Positions 56,901-64,000 of a stretch of 64,000 bases of DNA are shown piece by piece. Source of the stretch: an uncultured Bacteroides sp. (GTDB taxonomy: Bacteria > Bacteroidota > Bacteroidia > Bacteroidales > Bacteroidaceae); contig USLU01000002.1 of assembly GCA_900555635.1 (NCBI GenBank), positions 134,099 through 198,098 of the forward strand, in the 5' to 3' direction. Both the position numbers and the translations under genes were made by a program. Below the pieces are notes generated by a model. The model did no database searches. It was not told the DNA's origin and was given only the letters and a program-made list of their open reading frames with translations. Every line of letters starts with the position of its first letter. The stretch's first letter is position 1.

Positions 56901-57291
56901 CTTGGGTTAAAATAAGAGCATCTTTTTTCTTTTGGGTAACTGTAAACACCTTAGAAGCAGTACCGGCTTCTATTTTTATATAAGCATTCCGGTCATCATA
57001 GCTATCATTGTCTTCTGTAACAGTCACATTTACCTTGACTGTACCCACTCCCCCACTCATAGGGCTGACTTGTAACCAGCCCGGTACACTTCTTGTATCA
57101 GACAATGCTATTTTCCATGGTACATTTGAGGTAATATCAAAAGACTCCGTTTTTCCTATTTCATCAGGAAAAGATAGATCTGCTATAGATATCTCTATTT
57201 TAGGAGAATCGGGAGCAACCGGCTGTTCTTCTTTTGAACAACTAAATAATAAAAAGAAGACAGAAATTAATAACCACCACAACTTTCTCAT
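53977..57291 (-). CDS. Chimeric surface protein: four BACON domains, leucine-rich repeats, thioredoxin-like domain and M64 metallopeptidase
   Basis: A 1104-residue lipoprotein (signal ending LLFSC, Cys18). Four BACON-like domains occupy about 30-120, 125-213, 217-303 and 307-394. Plant-type leucine-rich repeats follow (about 398-600, starting MDLYNATGGDSWKDNTNWG, with SGSIPSSIGNLKSLR). Next is a TlpA-like thioredoxin fold (about 640-780) with TWFGCGFS, only Cys667 of the usual CxxC pair, and a cis-Pro-like GTPEVIVVD. The end (about 785-1065) matches IgA-peptidase M64 with HEAVGHGFGKLADEY; here the histidines of the zinc site are spaced HExxxH. It likely cleaves proteins at the cell surface. 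It is first of the three-gene cluster. Confidence 0.82.
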   Translation of the reverse strand: MRKLWWLLISVFFLLFSCSKEEQPVAPDSPKIEISIADLSFPDEIGKTESFDITSNVPWKIALSDTRSVPGWLQVSPMSGGVGTVKVNVTVTEDNDSYDDRNAYIKIEAGTASKVFTVTQKKKDALILTQDKIEVDAGGGKFDIQLQTNNSYTVKIPEESAVWISRVNAAKTRALETKVEKFEVKEGTEDGRRQGMIVFESAGLKDTVHVFQAQKDVLILSENECYVSNEQAKVEIDIRANIEYDVLIPSDVTWIKQVMTRALRVDKLTLSVDANESYDGRSAQVVVKDKNSALADTLTVVQSQVNALILGQKKINGLSCCGEQFTITVKSNIDYTYVIPQEVSSWIHPATPQTKGLVENKIEFKVDINNEFDRKGYILFAGKDNKKDTLYLCQDGVKTILMDLYNATGGDSWKDNTNWGSDKPIKEWFGISGLDGQVQSICFSANNLVGKIPISIGKLKSLRSFTLSCNKMNDDAGSLINSLSGCDNLWDLIICSNQLSGSIPSSIGNLKSLRYIRMDGNTLIGSIPEEIYLLSDLSYLNLSFNNLSGNIPRNIGNMPKLNSLDLYSNLLTGTIPESFGKLGASADYRLGYNNLSGPIPLSVLQRSDWKERMSAVIYQRGYTMIPPIEYSQLPDVVVEDLNFSECHMLDLFAENKYTIIFQTWFGCGFSLAYTPTIVKLLKEYKNKGLGVVALQSGYPDKASDLNEIKKYIAQYELDDFVNLWLFKKNSEEGLNVPYFAYGRGTPEVIVVDKLGRVVYGLADDRNKLPEFIQSLFGVPDPPYVSTDFSKDGEILTLQNSTVGEGIDIVFMGDGFVDKDMETGGKYESKMKDAMENFFSVEPVKTFRNRFNVYCVKAVSLNEGIGNHNQSAFSTKYGEGTEISGDDNKCFEYALKVPSITETSNTFIVTVLNDAKYAGTCYMYNNNASIAYCPIVGFSQEAFSQIIHHEAVGHGFGKLADEYAYSGTIPTDVKNGYITQQSTLGWWNNVDFTNDPNTIRWNSFLNNASYTGQVGIYEGGCTYQYGVWRSTQNSIMLDNMGVFNAPSRQAIYKWIMELSGETYSMGKFLEYDAINRTVVTRALGIKKAAKDFVPLAPPVVVSKFR

Positions 57292-57320
57292 AGTGCAACG
57301 ATTAACGGTTCAACAATAGT

Positions 57321-57328
57321 CAAAGATA
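57321..57328 (-). promoter_or_regulatory. Putative -7 box of the surface-protein cluster
   Basis: On the minus strand TATCTTTG, perfect TAnnTTTG, about 30 bp upstream of the start at 57291. A T-rich -33 region (TTTT) is 19-20 nt further upstream. Confidence 0.55.
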
Positions 57329-58469
57329 CTAAATTTCATTAACTCAAAAAACACAAGAAGATGTTTCATATTATCAAACTATTGATTTTGCGCTTAAGCG
57401 GTCAATAATAACTACCAAGTTGTCTACTTTTTATATAACTTCAAACATAGTAAGTATGTCGTCCTAATTAGTTTGTATTATTGATAGTAACTTCATTCTC
57501 CTCCTGGGAGAAGGGGAATGAAGATACCTTATTTAATATAAACTAATTACGAAGGAGTACTTAATGCTTAAAAAATAAGTGGTACATAAATGGATATTTA
57601 GGTTTCACCCCAGAGTGACGCAAGTAATAAAAGAGTTCATGCGCAAAAGTCCGTTAATAAGACAGCTGCTCTAACCTCAAAAGCCTCATACTATACATGA
57701 AAACTTTAACATGTAGAGATTCTGCAATTATCCGGAGACATGTAATCATCTTTATTGCATAGATAGCTCTTGCCGTGTGATTCAATGGAATTGCCGCAGG
57801 TTGATTTGCTCATTGCTGCTTCTCAATGCATCAATGCTTTGTGTGTAATACATGTAACCCTCGTATTTATTGTGCTATACCTATGTCATTATAAAGTGTT
57901 CACTAATGTGATCCGATATATCTACATCAATGAATAAATATATTTATTGCAGTGAATAGATTGCTTCACAAATGTAGACACTTAATATACATATGGCATT
58001 AACAGAAGAAACATAAGGTCTGAGCAGAAGAGACATAAGGCATTCATGTATTCCATGTCTGTGCTTGCCATCGGCAATATGTGTAGATTTCAGGATGAAA
58101 AAGGAGGTAAAAATGCAAGCGAAACGGTGTGAAATACCCGTACGCCCTGATTAATATATAATACTATAAAACAGTTTATTAAGTGAATAATTCCGCTTTT
58201 CGGATATGAGAGCAAACGGTTACCCTCATACCTGCCATCAGGGTTGCTATCATGTCTCAAACATCGATGAATAAAGGAATACAAAGCATCTATGAGAGTA
58301 TGAGAGTAAAATTGCGTGCAAAACAGAAATGGTTTTATGTAAATCTACTGCTTACAGGCAGGGGGAAAGTACGAGATATTCGTGACCTACTTTCCTATAA
58401 CTTTTATGTTTCAATAAACAGGATTCTCCTTTTCAAGTGTAGACGAGAAACGCGAATGCTACAAAAATA
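57329..58469. other. Gene-poor interval of about 1.1 kb
   Basis: No convincing coding region on either strand. It holds a hairpin CTTCATTC/GAATGAAG (about 57490-57524), three copies of TATGAGAG (near 58205, 58290 and 58298), an inverted pair CCCTGAT and ATCAGGG about 95 bp apart (near 58145 and 58240), and a 13-codon frame preceded by AAGGAGGT at 58101. The two frames of 64-73 codons near 58090-58473 show no recognisable features. It may be the residue of deleted DNA. Confidence 0.6.
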
Positions 58470-59660
58470 TTAAGCTTCAAGTGGCTGTACCATTACATAA
58501 GCCCGGTAGCGGCATTGTTTCGATACCGGAACTAATGGAAGATAACCGGATACGATTCTTCCATTCTCTACTAGTAAAGGAAAATCTTTCAAGTTCCGTT
58601 CATGTTTCTCCTGCAATTCGCTATTCGTCGGATTACTTTCTATATAGAAATGCCCTGTACTTTCAGGCATCATAAAGTTCTTGTAAAACCAACAAGAGAC
58701 TACCCCCATATTCATACGCATATTAATTTCTACGCAAGGATGAATGGCATATCGGTTATCTCTCAATAAACAAACCATCATATCCACCCCCAGATAACCA
58801 GTATAGGAAGCGCCATATTTCTCCAACAACATAGTGCGCATCCTCTCGCGCAAGCGAACCAACACCGCTAATGAAACATACTTTTCAATCTCCTTTTCTA
58901 TAGCAGACGAAGACATCAATACATTACCGTTGTAGGCACCTGTCTTATTTGTAGTGAATAGAGAATAGCCGACAAACAGTAACTCTCCATGCCCGTTGGA
59001 ATAGAATTCCATCGCAAAATCTACAACTTTATTATAAAAAGGTTCACCTACCACAAATCCTTGTTCCCGCAAAACACGTTCACACCATCCCTCAATAGAT
59101 TTGGTAAAAGTACCCTGACACCAGTTCAAACCTTTCCCACTGCCAGACCAGGGAGCCTTCAATATACATGACTTAAACATCTTCACAAACTCTTCGCAGG
59201 AATATAGTAAAGACAGACAATAAGACTGGCCGCAGGCCCATTCCTCCTCTTCAAGATCAAACACACCCAATATGTCCATGGATGTTTCCCGCGATGAAAG
59301 TTTCCGGTATTCAGCAAGACGTTCAGCAGTCGGCAATTTACATTCCGGGATACCTCCATTCAATAATCGTTTCCTGATAGCCCGATTCCATCCCCAAGGC
59401 ATCACTTGCGCTTCAGCATATTCAGGCAGTTCCGGTTCAGTAATTAATTGTATGGGCAAAGAGAAGATTTGCTGCATCGTTTTCAAATAAGCGGCATTAT
59501 AAGCTGAAGGTGCCAGAACGGCACTTCCGGGTTGTGCATACCATATCGGCAATAAAGCTAAGTCATGCTCCATTTGCCGGATAGGAGCAGGAGCCATATA
59601 ATTTTCGTCATTATGGGCAAGCGCCATATCCGAGTCCGGATTGAAAACGTAAAGCTTCAT
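58470..59660 (-). CDS. ATP-grasp-like protein of unknown function
   Basis: From the ATG at 59660 the protein has 396 residues and begins MKLYVFNPDSDMALAHNDENY. The frame stays open 183 bp further upstream, but that extension runs through the divergent promoter and looks unlike protein. A central segment KAPWSGSGKGLNW, then VVGEPFYNKVVDFAMEFY, and VDMMVCL with HPCVEINMRMNMG near residue 310-340, resemble the substrate and metal-binding strands of ATP-grasp ligases. The product and acceptor are unknown. No signal peptide. Divergent from an AAA ATPase gene. Confidence 0.72.
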   Translation of the reverse strand: MKLYVFNPDSDMALAHNDENYMAPAPIRQMEHDLALLPIWYAQPGSAVLAPSAYNAAYLKTMQQIFSLPIQLITEPELPEYAEAQVMPWGWNRAIRKRLLNGGIPECKLPTAERLAEYRKLSSRETSMDILGVFDLEEEEWACGQSYCLSLLYSCEEFVKMFKSCILKAPWSGSGKGLNWCQGTFTKSIEGWCERVLREQGFVVGEPFYNKVVDFAMEFYSNGHGELLFVGYSLFTTNKTGAYNGNVLMSSSAIEKEIEKYVSLAVLVRLRERMRTMLLEKYGASYTGYLGVDMMVCLLRDNRYAIHPCVEINMRMNMGVVSCWFYKNFMMPESTGHFYIESNPTNSELQEKHERNLKDFPLLVENGRIVSGYLPLVPVSKQCRYRAYVMVQPLEA

Positions 59661-59765
59661 TATATGATAGTTCATTATTTTTTCGTTCTGCAAAATTACA
59701 GAGAAAAAGTATAGTTGCCAAATATATAAAACTTCACTTAGAAAAAGATAATTTGCCATCTCTAC

Positions 59766-59796
59766 TTTGCAAATACATAATAAAGTTGTATATTTG
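59766..59796 (+). promoter_or_regulatory. Promoter of the AAA ATPase gene
   Basis: TTTG (59766-59769), 19-nt spacer, TATATTTG (59789-59796), both boxes perfect, with the start codon 26 bp downstream. Confidence 0.8.
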
Positions 59797-59821
59797 TCGC
59801 CCGATAAACCGAATATAAAGC

Positions 59822-61000
59822 ATGGAGTCATTCTACCGTACACACGCCTTTCTCGTAGAGCATACTAACGCCCCTGTCCGCCGCGATCTCATGGATGAGA
59901 TAAACTGGAACGACCGCCTTATCGGTATCAAAGGTACCCGTGGCGTAGGTAAAACTACATTTCTCTTGCAATATGCCAAAGAAAAATTTGGTACAGACCG
60001 CTCTTGTCTCTTTATCAATATGAACAACTTCTACTTCTCCGGACATAGCATTATAGAGTTTGCTACTGAGTTTCAGCGCCGGGGTGGAAAAGTATTGTTG
60101 ATAGACCAAGTTTTTAAATATCCCGACTGGAGCCAAGAGCTGCGTATGTGTTACGACCGCTTTCCAAACCTGAAAATCGTATTCACCGGTTCATCCGTGA
60201 TGCGTCTGAAAGAAGAAAACCTGGAATTGCGTGATATCGTCAAGAGCTATAATCTCCGTGGTTTTTCATTCCGCGAATATCTGAACTTACAAACAGGCAT
60301 GAAGTTCCGTGCTTATACCCTCGAAGAAATATTGAGTAATCACGAATTCATCGCCAAAGGCATACTTTCCAAGGTGCGTCCGCTCGATTTCTTTCAAGAC
60401 TATATGCACCACGGATTTTATCCTTTCTTCCTGGAAAAGCGTAATTTCTCAGAGAATCTGCTTAAAACCATGAATATGATGGTAGAGGTGGATATCTTGC
60501 TCATTAAACAAATTGAGCTGAAATACCTTTCGAAAATTAAGAAATTGCTATATTTGCTGGCTGTAGACGGACCGAAAGCTCCGAACGTAAGCCAACTGGC
60601 AAATGACATACAGACCTCACGTGCCACCGTGATGAACTACATCAAGTATCTGGCAGACGCACGCCTCATCAACATGGTATATCCCAAGGGAGAAGAATTC
60701 CCCAAGAAGCCATCGAAGATAATGATGCACAACTCCAACCTGATGTTTTCTATCTACCCTGTAAAGGTGGAAGAACAAGATGTGCTCGAAACATTCTTTG
60801 CAAACTCCTTGTGGAAAGACCACAAAGTGAACAAAGGCGATAAGAACATCTCGTTCATGGTAGACGAAGTAATGCCGTTCAGGATTTGTATGGAAGGAAC
60901 CAAAATAAAGAACAACCCGGGAGTAACCTATGCCATGCATAAGGCTGAAATCGGACGAGGCAACCAGATTCCTTTGTGGATGTTTGGTTTCCTATATTAA
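59822..61000 (+). CDS. AAA-family ATPase with C-terminal DUF4143-like domain
   Basis: A 392-residue cytosolic ATPase. The P-loop GTRGVGKTTF spans about 38-47, Walker B is VLLIDQVFKY (near 90) and sensor 1 is IVFTGSSVM (near 118). The rest, including VSQLANDIQTSRATVMNYIKYL (a winged-helix-like part), ends in a nuclease-like DUF4143 fold. Members are common in Bacteroides; roles are mostly unknown and some sit in toxin-antitoxin or mobile contexts. Nothing around it indicates mobility. nifJ begins 37 bp after it on the same strand. Confidence 0.85.
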   Translation: MESFYRTHAFLVEHTNAPVRRDLMDEINWNDRLIGIKGTRGVGKTTFLLQYAKEKFGTDRSCLFINMNNFYFSGHSIIEFATEFQRRGGKVLLIDQVFKYPDWSQELRMCYDRFPNLKIVFTGSSVMRLKEENLELRDIVKSYNLRGFSFREYLNLQTGMKFRAYTLEEILSNHEFIAKGILSKVRPLDFFQDYMHHGFYPFFLEKRNFSENLLKTMNMMVEVDILLIKQIELKYLSKIKKLLYLLAVDGPKAPNVSQLANDIQTSRATVMNYIKYLADARLINMVYPKGEEFPKKPSKIMMHNSNLMFSIYPVKVEEQDVLETFFANSLWKDHKVNKGDKNISFMVDEVMPFRICMEGTKIKNNPGVTYAMHKAEIGRGNQIPLWMFGFLY

Positions 61001-61037
61001 TGAGAGATATTTTTAATTTAATAAATTCAATTTAGTT

Positions 61038-64000
61038 ATGACTAAACAGAAGAAATTCATTACTTGTGATGGTAACCAAGCTGCTGCGCATATCTCGTAT
61101 ATGTTCTCTGAAGTAGCCGCTATCTACCCCATCACTCCCTCTTCTACGATGGCTGAGTACGTAGATGAATGGGCTGCCGCAGGCCGTAAAAACATCTTCG
61201 GCGAAACAGTTTTGGTACAGGAAATGCAATCGGAAGCCGGTGCTGCCGGTGCTGTACACGGATCTTTGCAAGCAGGTGCGCTGACTTCAACGTACACAGC
61301 TTCTCAGGGTCTGTTGCTGATGATCCCGAACATGTACAAGATAGCTGGTGAATTCCTGCCTTGTGTGTTCCACGTATCAGCCCGTACATTGGCTAGCCAC
61401 GCTCTGTGTATCTTCGGTGACCACCAGGATGTGATGTCTACCCGTATGACTGGTTTTGCTATGTTGGCCGAAGGTTCTGTACAAGAAGTGATGGACTTGT
61501 CTGGTGTTGCTCACTTGGCAACTATCAAATCTCGTGTACCGTTCGTTAACTTCTTCGATGGTTTCCGTACTTCTCACGAAATCCAAAAGATCGAGATGTT
61601 GGAAAACGAAGACCTCGCTCCGCTGATTGACCAGGAAGCGTTGGCTGAATTCCGTGCACGTGCATTGAACCCGATGAATCCGGTAGCTCGTGGTATGGCT
61701 GAAAATCCTGACCACTTCTTCCAACATCGTGAATCATGCAACAGCTTCTACACAACAGTTCCTGAAATTGTAGAAGATTACATGAATGAGATCTCTAAGA
61801 TCACCGGTCGTAAATATGGATTGTTCGACTACTATGGTGCAGAAGATGCAGAACGCGTTATCATCGCTATGGGTTCTGTAACAGAGGCTGCCCGCGAAGC
61901 TATCGACCACCTCGTTGCCAACGGTGAAAAGGTAGGTTTGGTTGCCGTTCATTTGTATCGTCCGTTCTCTGCTAAGCATTTCCTGGCTGCTGTGCCTAAG
62001 ACTGCTAAGGCCATTGCAGTACTTGACCGTACCAAGGAACCGGGTGCTAACGGCGAACCGTTGTATCTCGACGTAAAAGACTGCTACTATGGCGCAGAAA
62101 ATGCTCCGGTTATCGTAGGCGGTCGTTATGGTTTGGGTTCTAAGGATACTACTCCTGCTCAGATCATCTCAGTATTCAAGAACTTGGCTTTACCGATGCC
62201 GAAGAACCACTTCACTGTAGGTATTGTAGACGACGTAACTTTCACTTCTCTTCCTCAAGAAGAAGAAATCGCATTGGGCGGCGAAGGTATGTTCGAAGCT
62301 AAATTCTACGGTTTGGGTGCTGACGGTACAGTAGGTGCTAACAAGAACTCTGTTAAGATTATCGGTGACAATACCGATAAACACTGTCAGGCTTACTTCT
62401 CATACGACTCTAAGAAGTCAGGTGGTTTCACCTGTTCGCACTTGCGTTTCGGTGATACTCCTATCCGTTCTACTTACTTGGTAAACACTCCGAACTTCGT
62501 TGCTTGTCACGTTCAGGCTTACCTGCACATGTACGATGTAACTCGTGGTTTGCGTAAGAACGGTTCTTTCTTGCTGAACACTATCTGGGAAGGTGAAGAA
62601 CTGGCTAAGAACTTGCCTAACAAAGTGAAGAAATACTTCGCTCAAAATAACATCTCTGTTTACTATATCAACGCAACTCAGATTGCACAGGAAATCGGTT
62701 TGGGTAACCGTACCAATACTATCCTTCAGTCTGCATTCTTCCGTATCACAGGCGTAATTCCTGTTGAACAAGCAGTTGAGCAGATGAAGAAGTTCATCGT
62801 TAAGTCTTACGGTAAGAAGGGTGAAGATGTAGTTAACAAGAACTATGCTGCCGTAGACCGTGGTGGCGAATACAAGACTTTGGCTATTGATCCGGCTTGG
62901 GCTAACTTGGCAGATGACGTGAAAGCAGCCAATAACGACCCTGCATTTATCAATGAAGTAGTTCGTCCTATCAATGCACAAGACGGTGACTTGTTGCCGG
63001 TATCTGCTTTCAAGGGTATCGAAGACGGTACTTGGATTCAGGGAACAGCCAAATACGAGAAACGCGGTGTTGCAGCTTTCGTTCCTGAATGGGAACCCGA
63101 AAACTGTATCCAGTGTAACAAGTGTGCTTATGTTTGTCCTCACGCTTCAATCCGTCCGTTCGTACTCGATGCAGAAGAGCAGAAGGGTGCTAACTTCCCG
63201 ATGTTGAAGGCTGTAGGTAAAGCATTTGATGGTATGACTTTCCGTATTCAGGTAGACGTACTCGACTGTCTGGGTTGCGGTAACTGTGCCGACATTTGTC
63301 CGGGTAACCCGAAAAAGGGTGGCAAGGCTCTGTCTATGAAGCATCTTGAAAGCCAGTTGGCACAAGCTGAAAACTGGACTTACTGTGCTGACAACGTGAA
63401 GAGCAAACAACACTTGGTTGACATCAAGGCTAACGTGAAGAACTCACAGTTCGCTACTCCGTTGTTCGAATTCTCCGGTGCTTGTTCAGGTTGTGGTGAA
63501 ACTCCGTATGTGAAACTGATTACTCAGTTGTTCGGTGACCGTGAAATGGTTGCTAACGCTACCGGATGTTCTTCTATCTACTCTGGTTCAGTTCCTTCTA
63601 CTCCTTATACTAAGAACGAAAAGGGTCAAGGTCCTGCTTGGGCTAACTCTTTGTTCGAAGACTTCTGCGAATTCGGTTTGGGTATGGAGCTTGCAAACGA
63701 AAAGATGCGCGCTCGTATCGTGAAACTATTCAACGAAATCCTGGCAGCCGACAATGCTCCTGCTGAAGCAAAAGAAGTACTGAAGGCATGGATTGAAAAC
63801 ATGTACGACGCAGACAAGACTAAAGAACTTGCTCCTCAAATCGAGGCTATCATCGAACAAGGTATCGCTGCCGGCTGTCCGATTAGCAAGGAACTGAAAG
63901 GCTTGACTTCATACTTGGTAAAACGCAGCCAGTGGATCATCGGTGGTGACGGCGCTTCTTACGATATCGGTTACGGCGGTCTTGGGCAGGTAATCGCGGT
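61038..64000 (+). CDS. nifJ: Pyruvate:ferredoxin (flavodoxin) oxidoreductase, 5' portion
   Basis: The frame runs open from the ATG at 61038 through the window end, giving about 987 of the usual 1180-1190 residues. The order is the family standard: domain I (CDGNQAAAHISYMFSEV, PITPSSTMAE), domain II, the gamma part (GADGTVGANKNSVKII), a two-cluster ferredoxin segment (CIQCNKCAYVCPHA and CLGCGNCADICPGNP), then the thiamine diphosphate part beginning CSGCGETPYVKL. It oxidises pyruvate and CoA to acetyl-CoA and CO2, reducing ferredoxin, the main pyruvate route in anaerobic Bacteroides. Codon use is strongly biased (GGT, CGT, TTC, AAC), as expected for high expression. Confidence 0.97.
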   Translation, partial: MTKQKKFITCDGNQAAAHISYMFSEVAAIYPITPSSTMAEYVDEWAAAGRKNIFGETVLVQEMQSEAGAAGAVHGSLQAGALTSTYTASQGLLLMIPNMYKIAGEFLPCVFHVSARTLASHALCIFGDHQDVMSTRMTGFAMLAEGSVQEVMDLSGVAHLATIKSRVPFVNFFDGFRTSHEIQKIEMLENEDLAPLIDQEALAEFRARALNPMNPVARGMAENPDHFFQHRESCNSFYTTVPEIVEDYMNEISKITGRKYGLFDYYGAEDAERVIIAMGSVTEAAREAIDHLVANGEKVGLVAVHLYRPFSAKHFLAAVPKTAKAIAVLDRTKEPGANGEPLYLDVKDCYYGAENAPVIVGGRYGLGSKDTTPAQIISVFKNLALPMPKNHFTVGIVDDVTFTSLPQEEEIALGGEGMFEAKFYGLGADGTVGANKNSVKIIGDNTDKHCQAYFSYDSKKSGGFTCSHLRFGDTPIRSTYLVNTPNFVACHVQAYLHMYDVTRGLRKNGSFLLNTIWEGEELAKNLPNKVKKYFAQNNISVYYINATQIAQEIGLGNRTNTILQSAFFRITGVIPVEQAVEQMKKFIVKSYGKKGEDVVNKNYAAVDRGGEYKTLAIDPAWANLADDVKAANNDPAFINEVVRPINAQDGDLLPVSAFKGIEDGTWIQGTAKYEKRGVAAFVPEWEPENCIQCNKCAYVCPHASIRPFVLDAEEQKGANFPMLKAVGKAFDGMTFRIQVDVLDCLGCGNCADICPGNPKKGGKALSMKHLESQLAQAENWTYCADNVKSKQHLVDIKANVKNSQFATPLFEFSGACSGCGETPYVKLITQLFGDREMVANATGCSSIYSGSVPSTPYTKNEKGQGPAWANSLFEDFCEFGLGMELANEKMRARIVKLFNEILAADNAPAEAKEVLKAWIENMYDADKTKELAPQIEAIIEQGIAAGCPISKELKGLTSYLVKRSQWIIGGDGASYDIGYGGLGQVIA

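Noticed and set aside
58252..58473. Plus-strand frame of 73 codons
   Set aside because: No recognised motif, no promoter and overlap with the end of the ATP-grasp-like gene.
59661..59843. Extended start of the ATP-grasp-like protein
   Set aside because: The extension covers the promoter of the divergent ATPase gene and has Cys/Phe-rich sequence unlike a coding N-terminus.

Overview
The window reads as a Bacteroides chromosome. Protein families such as SusR-like hybrid two-component regulators, BACON and GLUG lipoproteins, TPR-sensor histidine kinases and LruC proteins point there. So do the promoters: most that I could find follow the Bacteroides pattern TTTG - about 19-21 nt - TAnnTTTG, and ribosome binding sites are A/T-rich rather than Shine-Dalgarno. 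No rRNA, tRNA, insertion sequence, integrase or CRISPR array was seen. The species cannot be fixed from the sequence alone.

Layout. 1-5710: the tail of a probable GH65 enzyme, then a complete RND efflux operon (adaptor, pump, TolC-type channel). 5786-9152 (minus): a sodium-pumping biotin decarboxylase operon (gamma, alpha, beta). 9313-14143 (minus): a two-gene DNA restriction-modification locus whose 1309-residue protein joins a GIY-YIG-like nuclease, an SF2 helicase and an N6-adenine methylase. 14231-16478: an HU-like gene, a long intergenic zone with a strong promoter and a candidate structured leader, a small unknown gene, and a 22-bp tandem repeat. 16479-19574: a membrane-anchored HTH protein divergent from a TPR-sensor kinase. 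19689-23412 (minus): LysE-type exporter, DUF4924-like, rfbD, prfC. 23552-31667: a GH20 hexosaminidase, a LruC-type lipoprotein with an apparent frameshift in its signal peptide, and purL. 31878-37079: an orphan hybrid two-component regulator followed within 13 bp by a split chromate-transporter pair.

37165-50356: two paralogous GH10-like (GHL10) secreted hydrolases, each beside a TPR-sensor histidine kinase, with uvrA and a cstA operon between them; the second kinase is translationally coupled to a LytTR response regulator. 50366-57291 (minus): three consecutive secreted proteins (fimbrillin/GLUG, four-BACON, and a BACON-LRR-thioredoxin-M64 chimera). 57292-58469: the longest stretch without a gene. 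58470-64000: an ATP-grasp-like protein divergent from an AAA ATPase, then the 5' 2.96 kb of nifJ.

Together this is largely core anaerobic metabolism (oxaloacetate/sodium energetics, pyruvate oxidation, purine and rhamnose synthesis, repair), interleaved with accessory surface, signalling and defence genes. The most unusual items are the GIY-YIG/helicase/methylase polypeptide with its partner, the four-module M64 chimera, the candidate leader at 15288-15537, the frameshifted LruC gene and two terminators with multiplied stem arms.
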